Assembly (NCBI RefSeq): GCF_050947335.1
Contig: NW_027473327.1
Coordinates: 1,612,001-1,676,000 of the forward strand
Source: Megachile rotundata
Taxonomy: Eukaryota; Arthropoda; Insecta; Hymenoptera; Megachilidae
DNA length: 64,000 nt
Direction: 5' to 3'
This document shows, in pieces, positions 28,491 through 42,600 of this stretch. The position numbers were made by a program, and so were the translations under genes. Numbering within the stretch: the stretch's first letter is position 1; each line of letters begins with the position of its first letter. The notes below the pieces were generated by a model. It ran no database searches and had not been told where the DNA came from. It was given only the letters and a program-made list of their open reading frames with translations.

Positions 28491-29070
28491 ACTGTATGAT
28501 TGTGATTGCATGATTGTGATTGTATGATTGTGATAGTATGATTGTGATTGTATGACTGTGATTGTACGACTGTGATTGTATGATTGTGATTGTATGATTG
28601 TCATTGTATGATTATGATTGTATGATTGTGATTGCATGATTGTGATTGTATGATTGAGATTGCATGATTTTGTATGTATGATTGTGATTGTATGATTGTG
28701 ATTGTATGATTGTGATAGTATGATTGTGATTGTATGATTGTGATTGTATGACTGTGATTGTATGATTGTGACTGTATGATTGTGATTGTATGATTGTGAT
28801 AGTATGATTGTGATTGTATGATTGTAATTGTATGACTGTGATTGTATGATTGTGATTGTGCGATTGTGACTGTATGATTGTGATTGTACGATTGTGATTT
28901 TGTGATTGCGATTGTATGATTGCGATTGTATGATTGTGATTGTATGATTGTGATTGTATGATTGTGATTGTATGACTGTGATTGTATGATTGTGATTGTA
29001 TGATTGTGATTGTATGATTAGGATTGTGTGATTGTGATAGTATGATTGTGATTGTATGATTGTGATTGTA
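27550..29070. repeat. 938-bp tandem duplication, second copy incomplete
   Basis: The TTATGACTG variant at 27552 recurs at 28490, exactly 938 bp (67 units) later. The following landmarks (TTGAGATTGC, GTAATTGTATGACTG, GATTAGGATTGTG) repeat at the same spacing. The second copy stops near 29.07 kb, where a GATGGCATG unit joins it to block P material like that at 16.29 kb. Confidence 0.8.
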
Positions 29071-29540
29071 TGATTGTGATGGCATGATTGCGATTGTATG
29101 ATTGCGATTGTATGATTGTGATTGTATGATTGTGATGGTTTGATTGTGATTGTATGATTGCGATATTATGATGGTGATTGTATGATTGTGATTGTATGAT
29201 TGTGATTGTATGATTGTGATTGTATGATTGTGATTGTATGATTGTGATTGTCTGATTGTGGTTGTATGATTGTGATTGTATGATTGTGATTGTATGATTG
29301 TCATTGTATGATTATGATTGTATGATTGTGATTGCATGATTGTGATTGTATGATTGAGATTGCATGATTTTGTATGTATGATTATGATTGTATGATTGTG
29401 ATTGTATGATTGTGATTGTATGATTGTGATTGTATGATTGTGATTGTATGATTGTGATTGTATGATTGTAATTGTATGATTATGATTGTGTGATTGTGAT
29501 TGTATGATTATGATTGTATGATTGTGATTGTATGATTGTA
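29070..29540. repeat. Block P fragment ending in a truncated L cassette
   Basis: The region resembles 16.29-16.98 kb (GATGGTTTG, GATATTATGATGG, TTGAGATTGC, GTAATTG in order) with deletions. It ends at 29541, where ATTTTGGAG follows a normal GATTGT directly without the usual ATTTGGGAG, so the L cassette has lost one or more 14-bp units at a recombination joint. Confidence 0.75.
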
Positions 29541-32500
29541 TTTTGGAGATTGTAATTGTATGATTGCGATTGTGTGATTGTGATTGTATGATTGTGATTG
29601 TATGATTGTGATTGTATGATCGTGATTGTATGATTGTGATATTATGATTGTGATTGTATGATTGTGATTGTATGATTGTGATTGTATGACTGTGATTGTA
29701 TGATTGTGATTGTGCGATTGTGATTGTACGATTGTGATTGTACGATTGTGATTGTATGATTATGATTGTATGATTATGATTGTATGATTGTGATTGCATG
29801 ATTGTGATTGTATGATTGTGATAGTATGATTGTGATTGTATGACTGTGATTGTACGACTGTGATTGTATGATTGTGATTGTATGATTGTCATTGTATGAT
29901 TATGATTGTATGATTGTGATTGTATGATTGTGATAGTATGATTGTGATTGTATGATTGTGATTGTATGACTGTGATTGTATGATTGTGACTGTATGATTG
30001 TGATTGTCTGATTGTGGTTGTATGATTGTGATTGTATGATTGTGATTGTATGATTGTCACTGTATGATTATGATTGTATGATTGTGATTGCATGATTGTG
30101 ATTGCATGATTGTGATAATATGATTGCGAATGTATGATTGTGATTGTATGTCTGTGATTGTATGATTGTGATTGTATGATTGTGCTAGTATGATTGTGAT
30201 TGTAAGATTGTGATTGTATGTCTGTGATTGTATGATTGTGATTGTATGATTGTGATTGTATGATTGTGATTGTATGATTGCATTTGGGAGATTGTATTTT
30301 GGAGATTGTAATTGTATGATTGCGATTGTGTGATTGTGATTGTATGATTGTGATTGTATGATTGTGATTGTATGATCGTGATTGTATGATTGTGATATTA
30401 TGATTGTGATTGTATGATTGTGATTGTATGATTGTGATTGTATGACTGTGATTGTATGATTGTGATTGTGCGATTGTGATTGTACGATTGTGATTGTACG
30501 ATTGTGATTGTATGATTATGATTGTATGATTATGATTGTATGATTGTGATTGCATGATTGTGATTGTATGATTGTGATAGTATGATTGTGATTGTATGAC
30601 TGTGATTGTACGACTGTGATTGTATGATTGTGATTGTATGATTGTCATTGTATGATTATGATTGTATGATTGTGATTGCATGATTGTGATTGTATGATTG
30701 AGATTGCATGATTTTGTATGTATGATTGTGATTGTATGATTGTGATTGTATGATTGTGATTGTATGATTGTGATTGTATGATTGTGATAGTATGATTGTG
30801 ATTGTATGATTGTGATTGTATGACTGTATTTGGGAGATTGTATTTTGGAGATTGTAATTGTAGGATTGCGATTGTATGATTGTGATTGTATGATTGTGAT
30901 TGTATGATTGTGATTGTATGATTGTGATTGTATGATTGTGATTGTATGATTGTAATTGTATGATTGTGATTGTATGATTGTGGTTGTATGATTCTGATGG
31001 TATGATTGCGATTGTATGATTGTGATTGTATGATTGCGATTTTATGATTGTGATTGTATGATTATGATTGTATCATTGTGATTGTATGATTGTGATTGTA
31101 TGATTATGATTGTATGGTTGTGACTGTATGATTGTGATGGTATGATTGCGGTTGTATGATTGCGATCGTATGATTGTGATTGTATGATTATGATTGTATG
31201 ATTGTGATTGTGTGATTGTGATTGTATGATTGTATTTGGGAGATTGTATTTTGGAGATTGTAATTGTATGATTGCGATTGTATGATTGTGATTGTATGAT
31301 TGCGATTGTATGATTGTGATAGTATGATTGTGATTGTATGATTGTGATTGTATGATTGTGATAGTATGATTGTGATTGTATGATTGTGATTGCGTGATTG
31401 TGATTGTATGATTGCGATTGTATGATTGTGATTGTATGATTGTGATTGTATGATTGTGATATTATGATTGTGATATTATGATTGTGATAGTATGACTGTG
31501 ATTGTATGACTGTGATTGTATGATTGTGATTGTATGATTGTGATTGTCTGATTGTGGTTGTATGATTGTGATTGTATGATTGTGATTGTATGATTGTCAT
31601 TGTATGATTATGATTGTATGATTGTGATTGCATGATTGTGATTGCATGATTGTGATAATATGATTCCGAATGTATGATTGTGATTGTATGTCTGTGATTG
31701 TATGATTGTGATTGTATGATTGTGCTAGTATGATTGTGATTGTAAGATTGTGATTGTATGTCTGTGATTGTATGATTGTGATTGTATGATTGTGACTGTA
31801 TGATTGTGATTGTATGATTGCATTTGGGAGATTGTATTTTGGAGATTGTAATTGTATGATTGCGATTGTGTGATTGTGATTGTATGATTGTGATTGTATG
31901 ATTGTGATTGTATGATCGTGATTGTATGATTGTGATATTATGATTGTGATTGTATGATTGTGATTGTATCATTGTGATTGTATGACTGTGATTGTATGAT
32001 TGTGATTGTGCGATTGTGATTGTACGATTGTGATTGTACGATTGTGATTGTATGATTATGATTGTATGATTATGATTGTATGATTGTGATTGCATGATTG
32101 TGATTGTATGATTGTGATAGTATGATTGTGATTGTATGACTGTGATTGTACGACTGTGATTGTATGATTGTGATTGTATGATTGTCATTGTATGATTATG
32201 ATTGTATGATTGTGATTGCATGATTGTGATTGTATGATTGAGATTGCATGATTGTGATTGTATGATTGAGATTGCATGATTTTGTATGTATGATTGTGAT
32301 TGTATGATTGTGATTGTATGATTGTGATTGTATGATTGTGATAGTATGATTGTGATTGTATGATTGTGATTGTATGACTGTGATTGTATGATTGTGACTG
32401 TATGATTGTGATTGTATGATTGTGATAGTATGATTGTGATTGTATGATTGTGATTGTATGACTGTGATTGTATGATTGTGATTGTGCGATTGTGATTGTA

Positions 32501-35500
32501 CGATTGTGATTGTACGATTGTGATTGTATGATTGTGATTGTATGATTATGATGGAATGATTGTGATTGCATGATTGTGATTGTATGATTGTGATTGCATG
32601 ATTTTGAATGTAGGATTGTGATTGTAAGATTGTGATTGTATGACTGTGATTGTATGATTGCGATTGTATGATTGTGATTGTATGATTGTGATTGTATAAT
32701 TGTGATTGTATGATTGTATTTGGGAGATTGTATTTTGGAGATTGTAATTGTATCATTGCGATTGTATGATTGTGATTGTATGATTGTGATTGTATGATTG
32801 TGATGGTATGATTGCGATTGTATGATTGTGATTGTATGATTGCGATTGTATGATTGTGATTGTATGATTATGATTGTATCATTGTGATTGTATGATTGTG
32901 ATTGTATGATTATGATTGTGTGGTTGTGACTGTATGATTGTGATGGTATGATTGCGATTGTATGATTGCGATCGTATGATTGTGTTTGTATGATTATGAT
33001 TGTATGATTGTGATTGTATGATTGTGATTGTATGATTGCGATTGTATGGTTGTGATTGTATGATTGTGATTGTATGATTGTGATTGTATGATTGTGATTG
33101 TATGATTGTGACTGTATGATTGTGATTGTATGATTGTGATTTTGTGATTGCGATTGTATGATTGCGATTGTGTGATTGTGATTGTATGATTGTGATTGTA
33201 TGATTGTGATTGTATGACTGTGATTGTATGATTGTGATTGTATGATTGTGATTGTATGATTAGGATTGTGTGATTGTGATAGTATGATTGTGATTGTATG
33301 ATTGTGATTGTATGATTGTGATTGTATGATTGTGATTGTATGATTGTGATTGTATGATTGTGATTGTATGATTGTGATTGTATGATTGTGATTGTATGAT
33401 TGTGATTGTATGATTGTATTTGGGAGATTGTATTTTGGAGATTGTAATTGTATGATTGCGATTGTATGATTATGATTGTATGATTGTGATAGTATGATTG
33501 TGATTGTAAGATTGTGATTGCATGACTGTGATTGTATGATTGTGATTGTATGATTAGGATTGTATGATTGTGATAGTATGATTGTGATTGTATGATTGTG
33601 ATTGTATGATTGCGATTGTATGATTGTATTTGGGAGATTGTATTTTGGAAATTGTAATTGTATGATTGCGATTGTATGATTGTGATTGTATGATTGTGAT
33701 TGTATGATTGTGATCGTATGATTGTGATCGTATGATTCTGATTGTATGATTGTGATTGTATGGTTGTGATTGTATGATTGTGATTGTATGATTGTAATTG
33801 TATGACTATGATTGTATGATTGTGATTGTATGATTGTGATGATTTGATTGTGATTGTATGATTGCGATATTATGATTGTGATTGTATGATTGTGATTGTA
33901 TGATTGTGGTTGTATGATTGTGATTGTATGATTGTATTTGGGAGATTGTGATTGTATGATTGCGATTGTATGATTGTGATTGCGTGATTGTGATTGTATG
34001 ATTGCGATTGTATGATTGTGATTGAATGGTTGTGATTGTATGATTGTGATGGTATGATTGTGATTGTATGATTGCGATAGTATGATTGTGATTGTATGAT
34101 TGTGATTTTGTGATTGCGATTGTATGATTGCGATTGTATGATTGTGATTGTATGATTGTGATTGTATGATTGTGATTGTATGACTGTGATTGTATGATTG
34201 TGATTGCATGACTGTGATTGTATGATTGTGATTGTATGATTGTGATTGTATGATTAGGATTGTATGATTGTGATAGTATGATTGTGATTGTATGATTGTG
34301 ATTGTATGATTGTGATTGTATGATTGTGATTGTATGATTGTGATTGTATGATTGTATTTGGGAGATTGTATTTTGGAGATTGTAATTGTATGATTGCGAT
34401 TGTATGATTATGATTGTATGATTGTGATAGTATGATTGTGATTGTAAGATTGTGATTGCATGACTGTGATTGTATGATTGTGATTGTATGATTGTGATTG
34501 TATGATTAGGATTGTATGATTCTGATAGTATGATTGTGATTGTATGATTGTGATTGTATGATTGTGATTGTATGATTGTGATTGTATGATTGTATTTGGG
34601 AGATTGTATTTTGGAGATTGTAATTGTATGATTGCGATTGTATGATTGTGATTGTATGATTGTGATTGTATGATTGTGATTGTATGATTGTGATTGTATG
34701 ATTAGGATTGTGTGATTGTGATAGTATGATTGTGATTGTATGATTGTGATTGTATGATTGTGATTGTATGATTGTGATTGTATGATTGTGATTGTATGAT
34801 TGTATTTGGGAGATTGTATTTTGGAGATTGTAATTGTATGATTGCGATTGTATGATTATGATTGTATGATTGTGATAGTATGATTGTGATTGTAAGATTG
34901 TGATTGCATGACTGTGATTGTATGATTGTGATTGTATGATTGTGATTGTATGATTAGGATTGTATGATTGTGATAGTATGATTGTGATTGTATGATTGTG
35001 ATTGTATGATTGTGATTGTATGACTGTGATTGTATGATTGTGATTGTATGATTGTGATTGTATGATTAGGATTGTGTGATTGTGATAGTATGATTGTGAT
35101 TGTATGATTGTGATTGTATGATTGTGATTGTATGATTGTGATTGTATGATTGTGATTGTATGATTGTGATTGTATGATTGTGATTGTATGATTGTGATTG
35201 TATGATTGTGATTGTATGATTGTATTTGGGAGATTGTATTTTGGAGATTGTAATTGTATGATTGCGATTGTATGATTGTGATTGTATGATTGTGATTGTA
35301 TGATTGTGATCGTATGATTGTCATCGTATGATTCTGATTGTATGATTGCGATTGTATGATTGTGATTGTATGACTGTGATTGTATGATTGTGATTGTATG
35401 ATTGTGATTGTATGACTGTGATTGTATGATTGTGATTGTGTGATTGCGATTGTATGATTGCGATTGTATGATTGTGATTGTATGATTGTGTTTGTATGAT

Positions 35501-38500
35501 TGTATTTGGGAGATTGTATTTTGGAGATTGTAATTGTATGATTGCGATTGTATGATTGTGATTGTATGATTGTGATTGTATGATTGTGATTGTATGATTG
35601 TGATTGTATGATTGTGATTGTATGACTGTGATTGTATGATTGTGATTGTGCGATTGTGATTGTACGATTGTGATTGTACGATTGTGATTGTATGATTGTG
35701 ATTGTATGATTACGATTGTATGATTGTGATTGTATGATTGTGATGATTTGATTGTGATTGTATGATTGCGATAGTATGATTGTGATTGTATGATTGTGAT
35801 TGTATGATTGTGACTGTATGATTGTGATTGTATGATTGTGATTGCATGATTGTGATTGTATGATTGAGATTGTACGATTGTGATGGTTTGATTGTGATTG
35901 TATGATTGCGATATTATGATTGTGATTGTATGATTGTGGTCGTATGATAGTGATTGTATGATTGTATTTGGGAGATTGTGATTGTATGATTGCGATTGTA
36001 TGATTGTGATTGCGTGATTGTGATTGTATGATTGCGATTGTATGATTGTGATTGTATGGTTGTGATTGTATGATTGTGATGGTATGATTGTGATTGTATG
36101 ATTGCGATAGTATGATTGTGATTGTATGATTGTGATTGTATGATTGTGACTGTATGATTGTGATTGTATGATTGTGATTGCGTGATTGTGATTGTATGAT
36201 TGTGATTGCGTGATTGTGATTGTATGATTGTGATTGTATGATTGTGATTGTATGATTGTGATTGTATGATTGTGATTGTATGATTGTGATTGTATGATTG
36301 TGATTGTATGATTGTGATTGTATGATTGTGATTGTATGATTGTGATTGTATGATTGTGATTGTATGATTGTATTTGGGAGATTGTATTTTGGAGATTGTA
36401 ATTGTATGATTGCGATTGTATGATTATGATTGTATGATTGTGATAGTATGATTGTGATTGTAAGATTGTGATTGCATGACTGTGATTGTATGATTGTGAT
36501 TGTATGATTGTGATTGTATGATTAGGATTGTATGATTGTGATAGTATGATTGTGATTGTATGATTGTGATTGTATGATTGTGATTGTATGATTGTATTTG
36601 GGAGATTGTATTTTGGAGATTGTAATTGTATGATTGCGATTGTATGATTGTGATTGTATGATTGTGATTGTATGATTGTGATTGTATGATTAGGATTGTG
36701 TGATTGTGATAGTATGATTGTGATTGTATGATTGTGATTGAATGATTGTGATTGTATGATTGCGATTGTATGATTGTGATTGTATGATTGTGATTGTATG
36801 ATTGTGATATTATAATTGTGATATTATGATTGTGATAGTATGACTGTGATTGTATGACTGTGATTGTATGATTGTGATTGTATGATTGTGATTGTCTGAT
36901 TGTGGTTGTATGATTGTGATTGTATGATTGTGATTGTATGATTGTCATTGTATGATTATGATTGTATGATTGTGATTGCATGATTGTGATTGCATGATTG
37001 TGATAATATGATTGCGAATGTATGATTGTGATTGTATGTCTGTGATTGTATGATTGTGATTGTATGATTGTGCTAGTATGATTGTGATTGTAAGATTGTG
37101 ATTGTATGTCTGTGATTGTATGATTGTGATTGTATGATTGTGATTGTATGATTGTGATTGTATGATTGTGATTGTATGATTGCATTTGGGAGATTGTATT
37201 TTGGAGATTGTAATTGTATGATTGCGATTGTGTGATTGTGATTGTATGATTGTGATTGTATGATTGTGGTTGTATGATCGTGATTGTATGATTGTGATAT
37301 TATGATTGTGATTGTATGATTGTGATTGTATGATTGTGATTGTATGACTGTGATTGTATGATTGTGATTGTGCGATTGTGATTGTACGATTGTGATTGTA
37401 CGATTGTGATTGTATGATTATGATTGTATGATTATGACTGTATGATTGTGATTGCATGATTGTGATTGTATGATTGTGATAGTATGATTGTGATTGTATG
37501 ACTGTGATTGTACGACTGTGATTGTATGATTGTGATTGTATGATTGTCATTGTATGATTATGATTGTATGATTGTGATTGCATGATTGTGATTGTATGAT
37601 TGAGATTGCATGATTTTGTATGTATGATTGTGATTGTATGATTGTGATTGTATGATTGTGATAGTATGATTGTGATTGTATGATTGTGATTGTATGACTG
37701 TGATTGTATGATTGTGACTGTATGATTGTGATTGTATGATTGTGATAGTATGATTGTGATTGTATGATTGTAATTGTATGACTGTGATTGTATGATTGTG
37801 ATTGTGCGATTGTGACTGTATGATTGTGATTGTACGATTGTGATTTTGTGATTGCGATTGTATGATTGCGATTGTATGATTGTGATTGTATGATTGTGAT
37901 TGTATGATTGTGATTGTATGACTGTGATTGTATGATTGTGATTGTATGATTGTGATTGTATGATTAGGATTGTGTGATTGTGATAGTATGATTGTGATTG
38001 TATGATTGTGATTGTATGATTGTGATTGTATGATTGTGATTGTATGATTGTGATTGTATGATTGTGATTGTCTTATTGTGGTTGTATGATTGTGATTGTA
38101 TGATTGTGATTGTATGATTGTCATTGTATGATTATGATTGTATGATTGTGATTGCATGATTGTGTTTGTATGATTGAGATTGCATGATTTTGTATGTATG
38201 ATTTCGATTGTATGATTGTGATTGCATGACTGTGATTGTATGATTGTGATTGTGTGATTGCGATTGTATGATTGCGATTGTATGACTGTGATTGTATGAT
38301 TGTGACAGTGCGATTGTGATTGTACGATTGTGATTGTACGATTGTGATTGTATGATTGTGATTGTATGATTATGATGGAATGATTGTGATTGCATGATTG
38401 TGATTGTATGATTGTGATTGCATGATTTTGAATGTATGATTGTGATTGTATGATTGTGATTGTATGATTGCGATTGTATGATTGTGCTAGTATGATTGTG

Positions 38501-41500
38501 ATTGTAAGATTGTGATTGTATGACTGTGATTGTATGATTGTGATTGTATGATTGTGATGGCATGATTGCGATTGTATGATTGTGATTGTATGATTGCGAT
38601 TGTATGATTGTGATTGTATGATTATGATTGTATCATTGTGATTGTATGATTGTGATTGTATGATTATGATTGTATGGTTGTGACTGTATGATTGTGATGG
38701 TATGATTGCGGTTGTATGATTGCGATCGTATGATTGTGATTGTATGATTGTGATTGTATGATTGTGATTGTATGATTGTGATTGTGTGATTGCGATTGTA
38801 TGATTGCGATTGTATGATTGTGATTGTATGATTGTGATGGTTTGATTGTGATTGTATGATTGCGATATTATGATGGTGATTGTATGATTGTGATTGTATG
38901 ATTGTGATTGTATGATTGTGATTGTATGATTGTGATTGTATGATTGTGATTGTCTGATTGTGGTTGTATGATTGTGATTGTATGATTGTGATTGTATGAT
39001 TGTCATTGTATGATTATGATTGTATGATTGTGATTGCATGATTGTGATTGTATGATTGAGATTGCATGATTTTGTATGTATGATTATGATTGTATGATTG
39101 TGATTGTATGATTGTGATTGTATGATTGTGATTGTATGATTGTGATTGTATGATTGTGATTGTATGATTGTGATTGTATGATTGTAATTGTATGATTATG
39201 ATTGTGTGATTGTGATTGTATGATTATGATTGTATGATTGTGATAGTATGATTGTGATTGTAAGATTGTGATTGCATGACTGTGATTGTATGATTGTGAT
39301 TGTATGATTGTGATTGTATGATTAGGATTGTATGATTGTGATAGTATGATTGTGATTGTAAGATTGTGATTGCATGACTGTGATTGTATGATTGTGATTG
39401 GATGATTGTGATTGTATGATTAGGATTGTATGATTGTGATAGTATGAATGTGATTGTATGATTGTGATTGTATGATTGTGATTGTATGATTGTATTTGGG
39501 AGATTGTATTTTGGAGATTGTAATTGTATAATTGCGATTTTATGATTGTGATTGTATGATTGTGATCGTATGATTGTGATCGTATGATAGTGATTGTATG
39601 ATTGTGATTGTATGGTTGTGATTGTATGATTGTGATTGTATGATTGTAATTGTATGATTATGATTGTATGATTGTGATTGTATGATTGTGATGGTTTGAT
39701 TGTGATTGTATGATTCCGATATTATGATTGTGATTGTATGATTGTGATTGTATGATTGTGGTTGTATGATTGTGATTGTATGATTGTGATTGTATGATTG
39801 TGGTTGTATGATTGTGATTGTATGATTGTATTTGGGAGATTGTGATTGTATGATTGCGATTGTATGATTGTGATTGCGTGATTGTGATTGTATGATTGCG
39901 ATTGTATGATTGTGATTGTATGGTTGTGATTGTATGATTGTGAAGGTATGATTGTGATTGTATGATTGCGGTAGTATGATTGTGATTGTATGATTGTGAT
40001 TGTATGATTGTGACTGTATGATTGTGATTGTATGATTGTGATTGCGTGATTGTGATTGTATGATTGCGATTGTATGATTGTGATTGTACGATTGTGATTG
40101 TATGATTGTGATTGTATGATTGTGATTGTATGATTGTGATTGTATGATTGTAATTGTATGATTATGATTGTGTGATTGTGATTGTATGATTATGATTGTA
40201 TGATTGTGATAGTATGATTGTGATTGTAAGATTGTGATTGCATGACTGTGATTGTATGATTGTGATTGTATGATTGTGATTGTATGATTAGGATTGTATG
40301 ATTGTGATAGTATGATTGTGATTGTATGATTGTGATTGTATGATTGGGATTGTATGATTGTATTTGGGAGATTGTATTTTGGAGATTGTAACTGTAGGAT
40401 TGCGATTGTATGATTGTGATTGTATGATTGTGATTGTATGATTGTGATTGTATGATTGTAATTGTATGATTGTGATTGTATGATTGTGGTTGTATGATTC
40501 TGATGGTATGATTGCGATTGTATGATTGTGATTGTATGATTGCGATTTTATGATTGTGATTGTATGATTATGATTGTATCATTGTGATTGTATGATTGTG
40601 ATTGTATGATTATGATTGTATGGTTGTGACTGTATGATTGTGATGGTATGATTGCGGTTGTATGATTGCGATCGTATGATTGTGATTGTATGATTATGAT
40701 TGTATGATTGTGATTGTGTGATTGTGATTGTATGATTGTATTTGGGAGATTGTATTTTGGAGATTGTAATTGTATGATTGCGATTGTATGATTGTGATTG
40801 TATGATTGCGATTGTATGATTGTGATAGTATGATTGTGATTGTATGATTGTGATTGTATGATTGTGATAGTATGATTGTGATTGTATGATTGTGATTGCG
40901 TGATTGTGATTGTATGATTGCGATTGTATGATTGTGATTGTATGATTGTGATTGTATGATTGTGATATTATGATTGTGATATTATGATTGTGATAGTATG
41001 ACTGTGATTGTATGACTGTGATTGTATGATTGTGATTGTATGATTGTGATTGTCTGATTGTGGTTGTATGATTGTGATTGTATGATTGTGATTGTATGAT
41101 TGTCATTGTATGATTATGATTGTATGATTGTGATTGCATGATTGTGATTGCATGATTGTGATAATATGATTGCGAATGTATGATTGTGATTGTATGTCTG
41201 TGATTCTATGATTGTGATTGTATGATTGTGCTAGTATGATTGTGATTGTAAGATTGTGATTGTATGTCTGTGATTGTATGATTGTGATTGTATGATTGTG
41301 ACTGTATGATTGTGATTGTATGATTGCATTTGGGAGATTGTATTTTGGAGATTGTAATTGTATGATTGCGATTGTGTGATTGTGATTGTATGATTGTGAT
41401 TGTATGATTGTGATTGTATGATCGTGATTGTATGATTGTGATATTATGATTGTGATTGTATGATTGTGATTGTATGATTGTGATTGTATGACTGTGATTG

Positions 41501-42600
41501 TATGATTGTGATTGTGCGATTGTGATTGTACGATTGTGATTGTACGATTGTGATTGTATGATTATGATTGTATGATTATGATTGTATGATTGTGATTGCA
41601 TGATTGTGATTGTATGATTGTGATAGTATGATTGTGATTGTATGACTGTGATTGTACGACTGTGATTGTATGATTGTGATTGTATGATTGTCATTGTATG
41701 ATTATGATTGTATGATTGTGATTGCATGATTGTGATTGTATGATTGAGATTGCATGATTTTGTATGTATGATTGTGATTGTATGATTGTGATTGTATGAT
41801 TGTGATTGTATGATTGTGATAGTATGATTGTGATTGTATGATTGTGATTGTATGACTGTGATTGTATGATTGTGACTGTATGATTGTGATTGTCTGATTG
41901 TGGTTGTATGATTGTGATTGTATGATTGTGATTGTATGATTGTCACTGTATGATTATGATTGTATGATTGTGATTGCATGATTGTGATTGCATGGTTGTG
42001 ATAATATGATTGCGAATGTATGATTGTGATTGTATGTCTGTGATTGTATGATTGTGATTGTATGATTGTGCTAGTATGATTGTGATTGTAAGATTGTGAT
42101 TGTATGTCTGTGATTGTATGATTGTGATTGTATGATTGTGATTGTATGATCGTGATTGTATGATTGTGATATTATGATTGTGATTGTATGATTGTGATTG
42201 TATGATTGTGATTGTATGACTGTGATTGTATGATTGTGATTGTGCGATTGTGATTGTACGATTGTGATTGTACGATTGTGATTGTATGATTATGATTGTA
42301 TGATTATGATTGTATGATTGTGATTGCATGATTGTGCTTGTATGATTGTGATAGTATGATTGTGATTGTATGACTGTGATTGTACGACTGTGATTGTATG
42401 ATTGTGATTGTATGATTGTCATTGTATGATTATGATTGTATGATTGTGATTGCATGATTGTGACTGTATGATTGAGATTGCATGATTTTGTATGTATGAT
42501 TGTGATTGTATGATTGTGATTGTATGATTGTCATTGTATGATTGTGATTGTATGATTGTGATAGTATGATTGTGATTGTATGATTGTGATTGTATGACTG
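29541..42600. repeat. 13 kb higher-order duplication of 7.18-20.46 kb
   Basis: Landmarks pair at offsets drifting in 14-bp multiples from 22,358 to 22,134 bp: C 8009/30283, L 8555/30829, L 8947/31235, CTAG 9437/31725, L 10431/32719, the S-block set 12041-12909/34357-35225, CTAG 14799/37073, CTAG 16227/38487, L 17235/39495, CTAG 18985/41231 and 19825/42071. Differences are whole-unit gains or losses, for example 84 bp missing at about 29.89 kb and 112 bp missing at about 42.12 kb (which removes the C cassette expected after CTAG 42071). Scattered substitutions also occur. It includes copies of Q', R, S, T and P+Q in the original order. Confidence 0.9.

Noticed and set aside
28612..30681. Long open frames on the - strand (for example 28612-30681, 32185-34209, 6419-8407, 18333-20321, 21847-23835) that look like repeat-protein genes
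   Set aside because: The consensus repeat has no stop in any - frame and gives the same 14-residue peptide in each. Starts and stops come from single variant units (GCATG for starts; TCATTG, CTA or TTA variants for stops). There is no non-repeat domain, signal peptide, promoter or codon-position bias, and overlapping frames are open at once.
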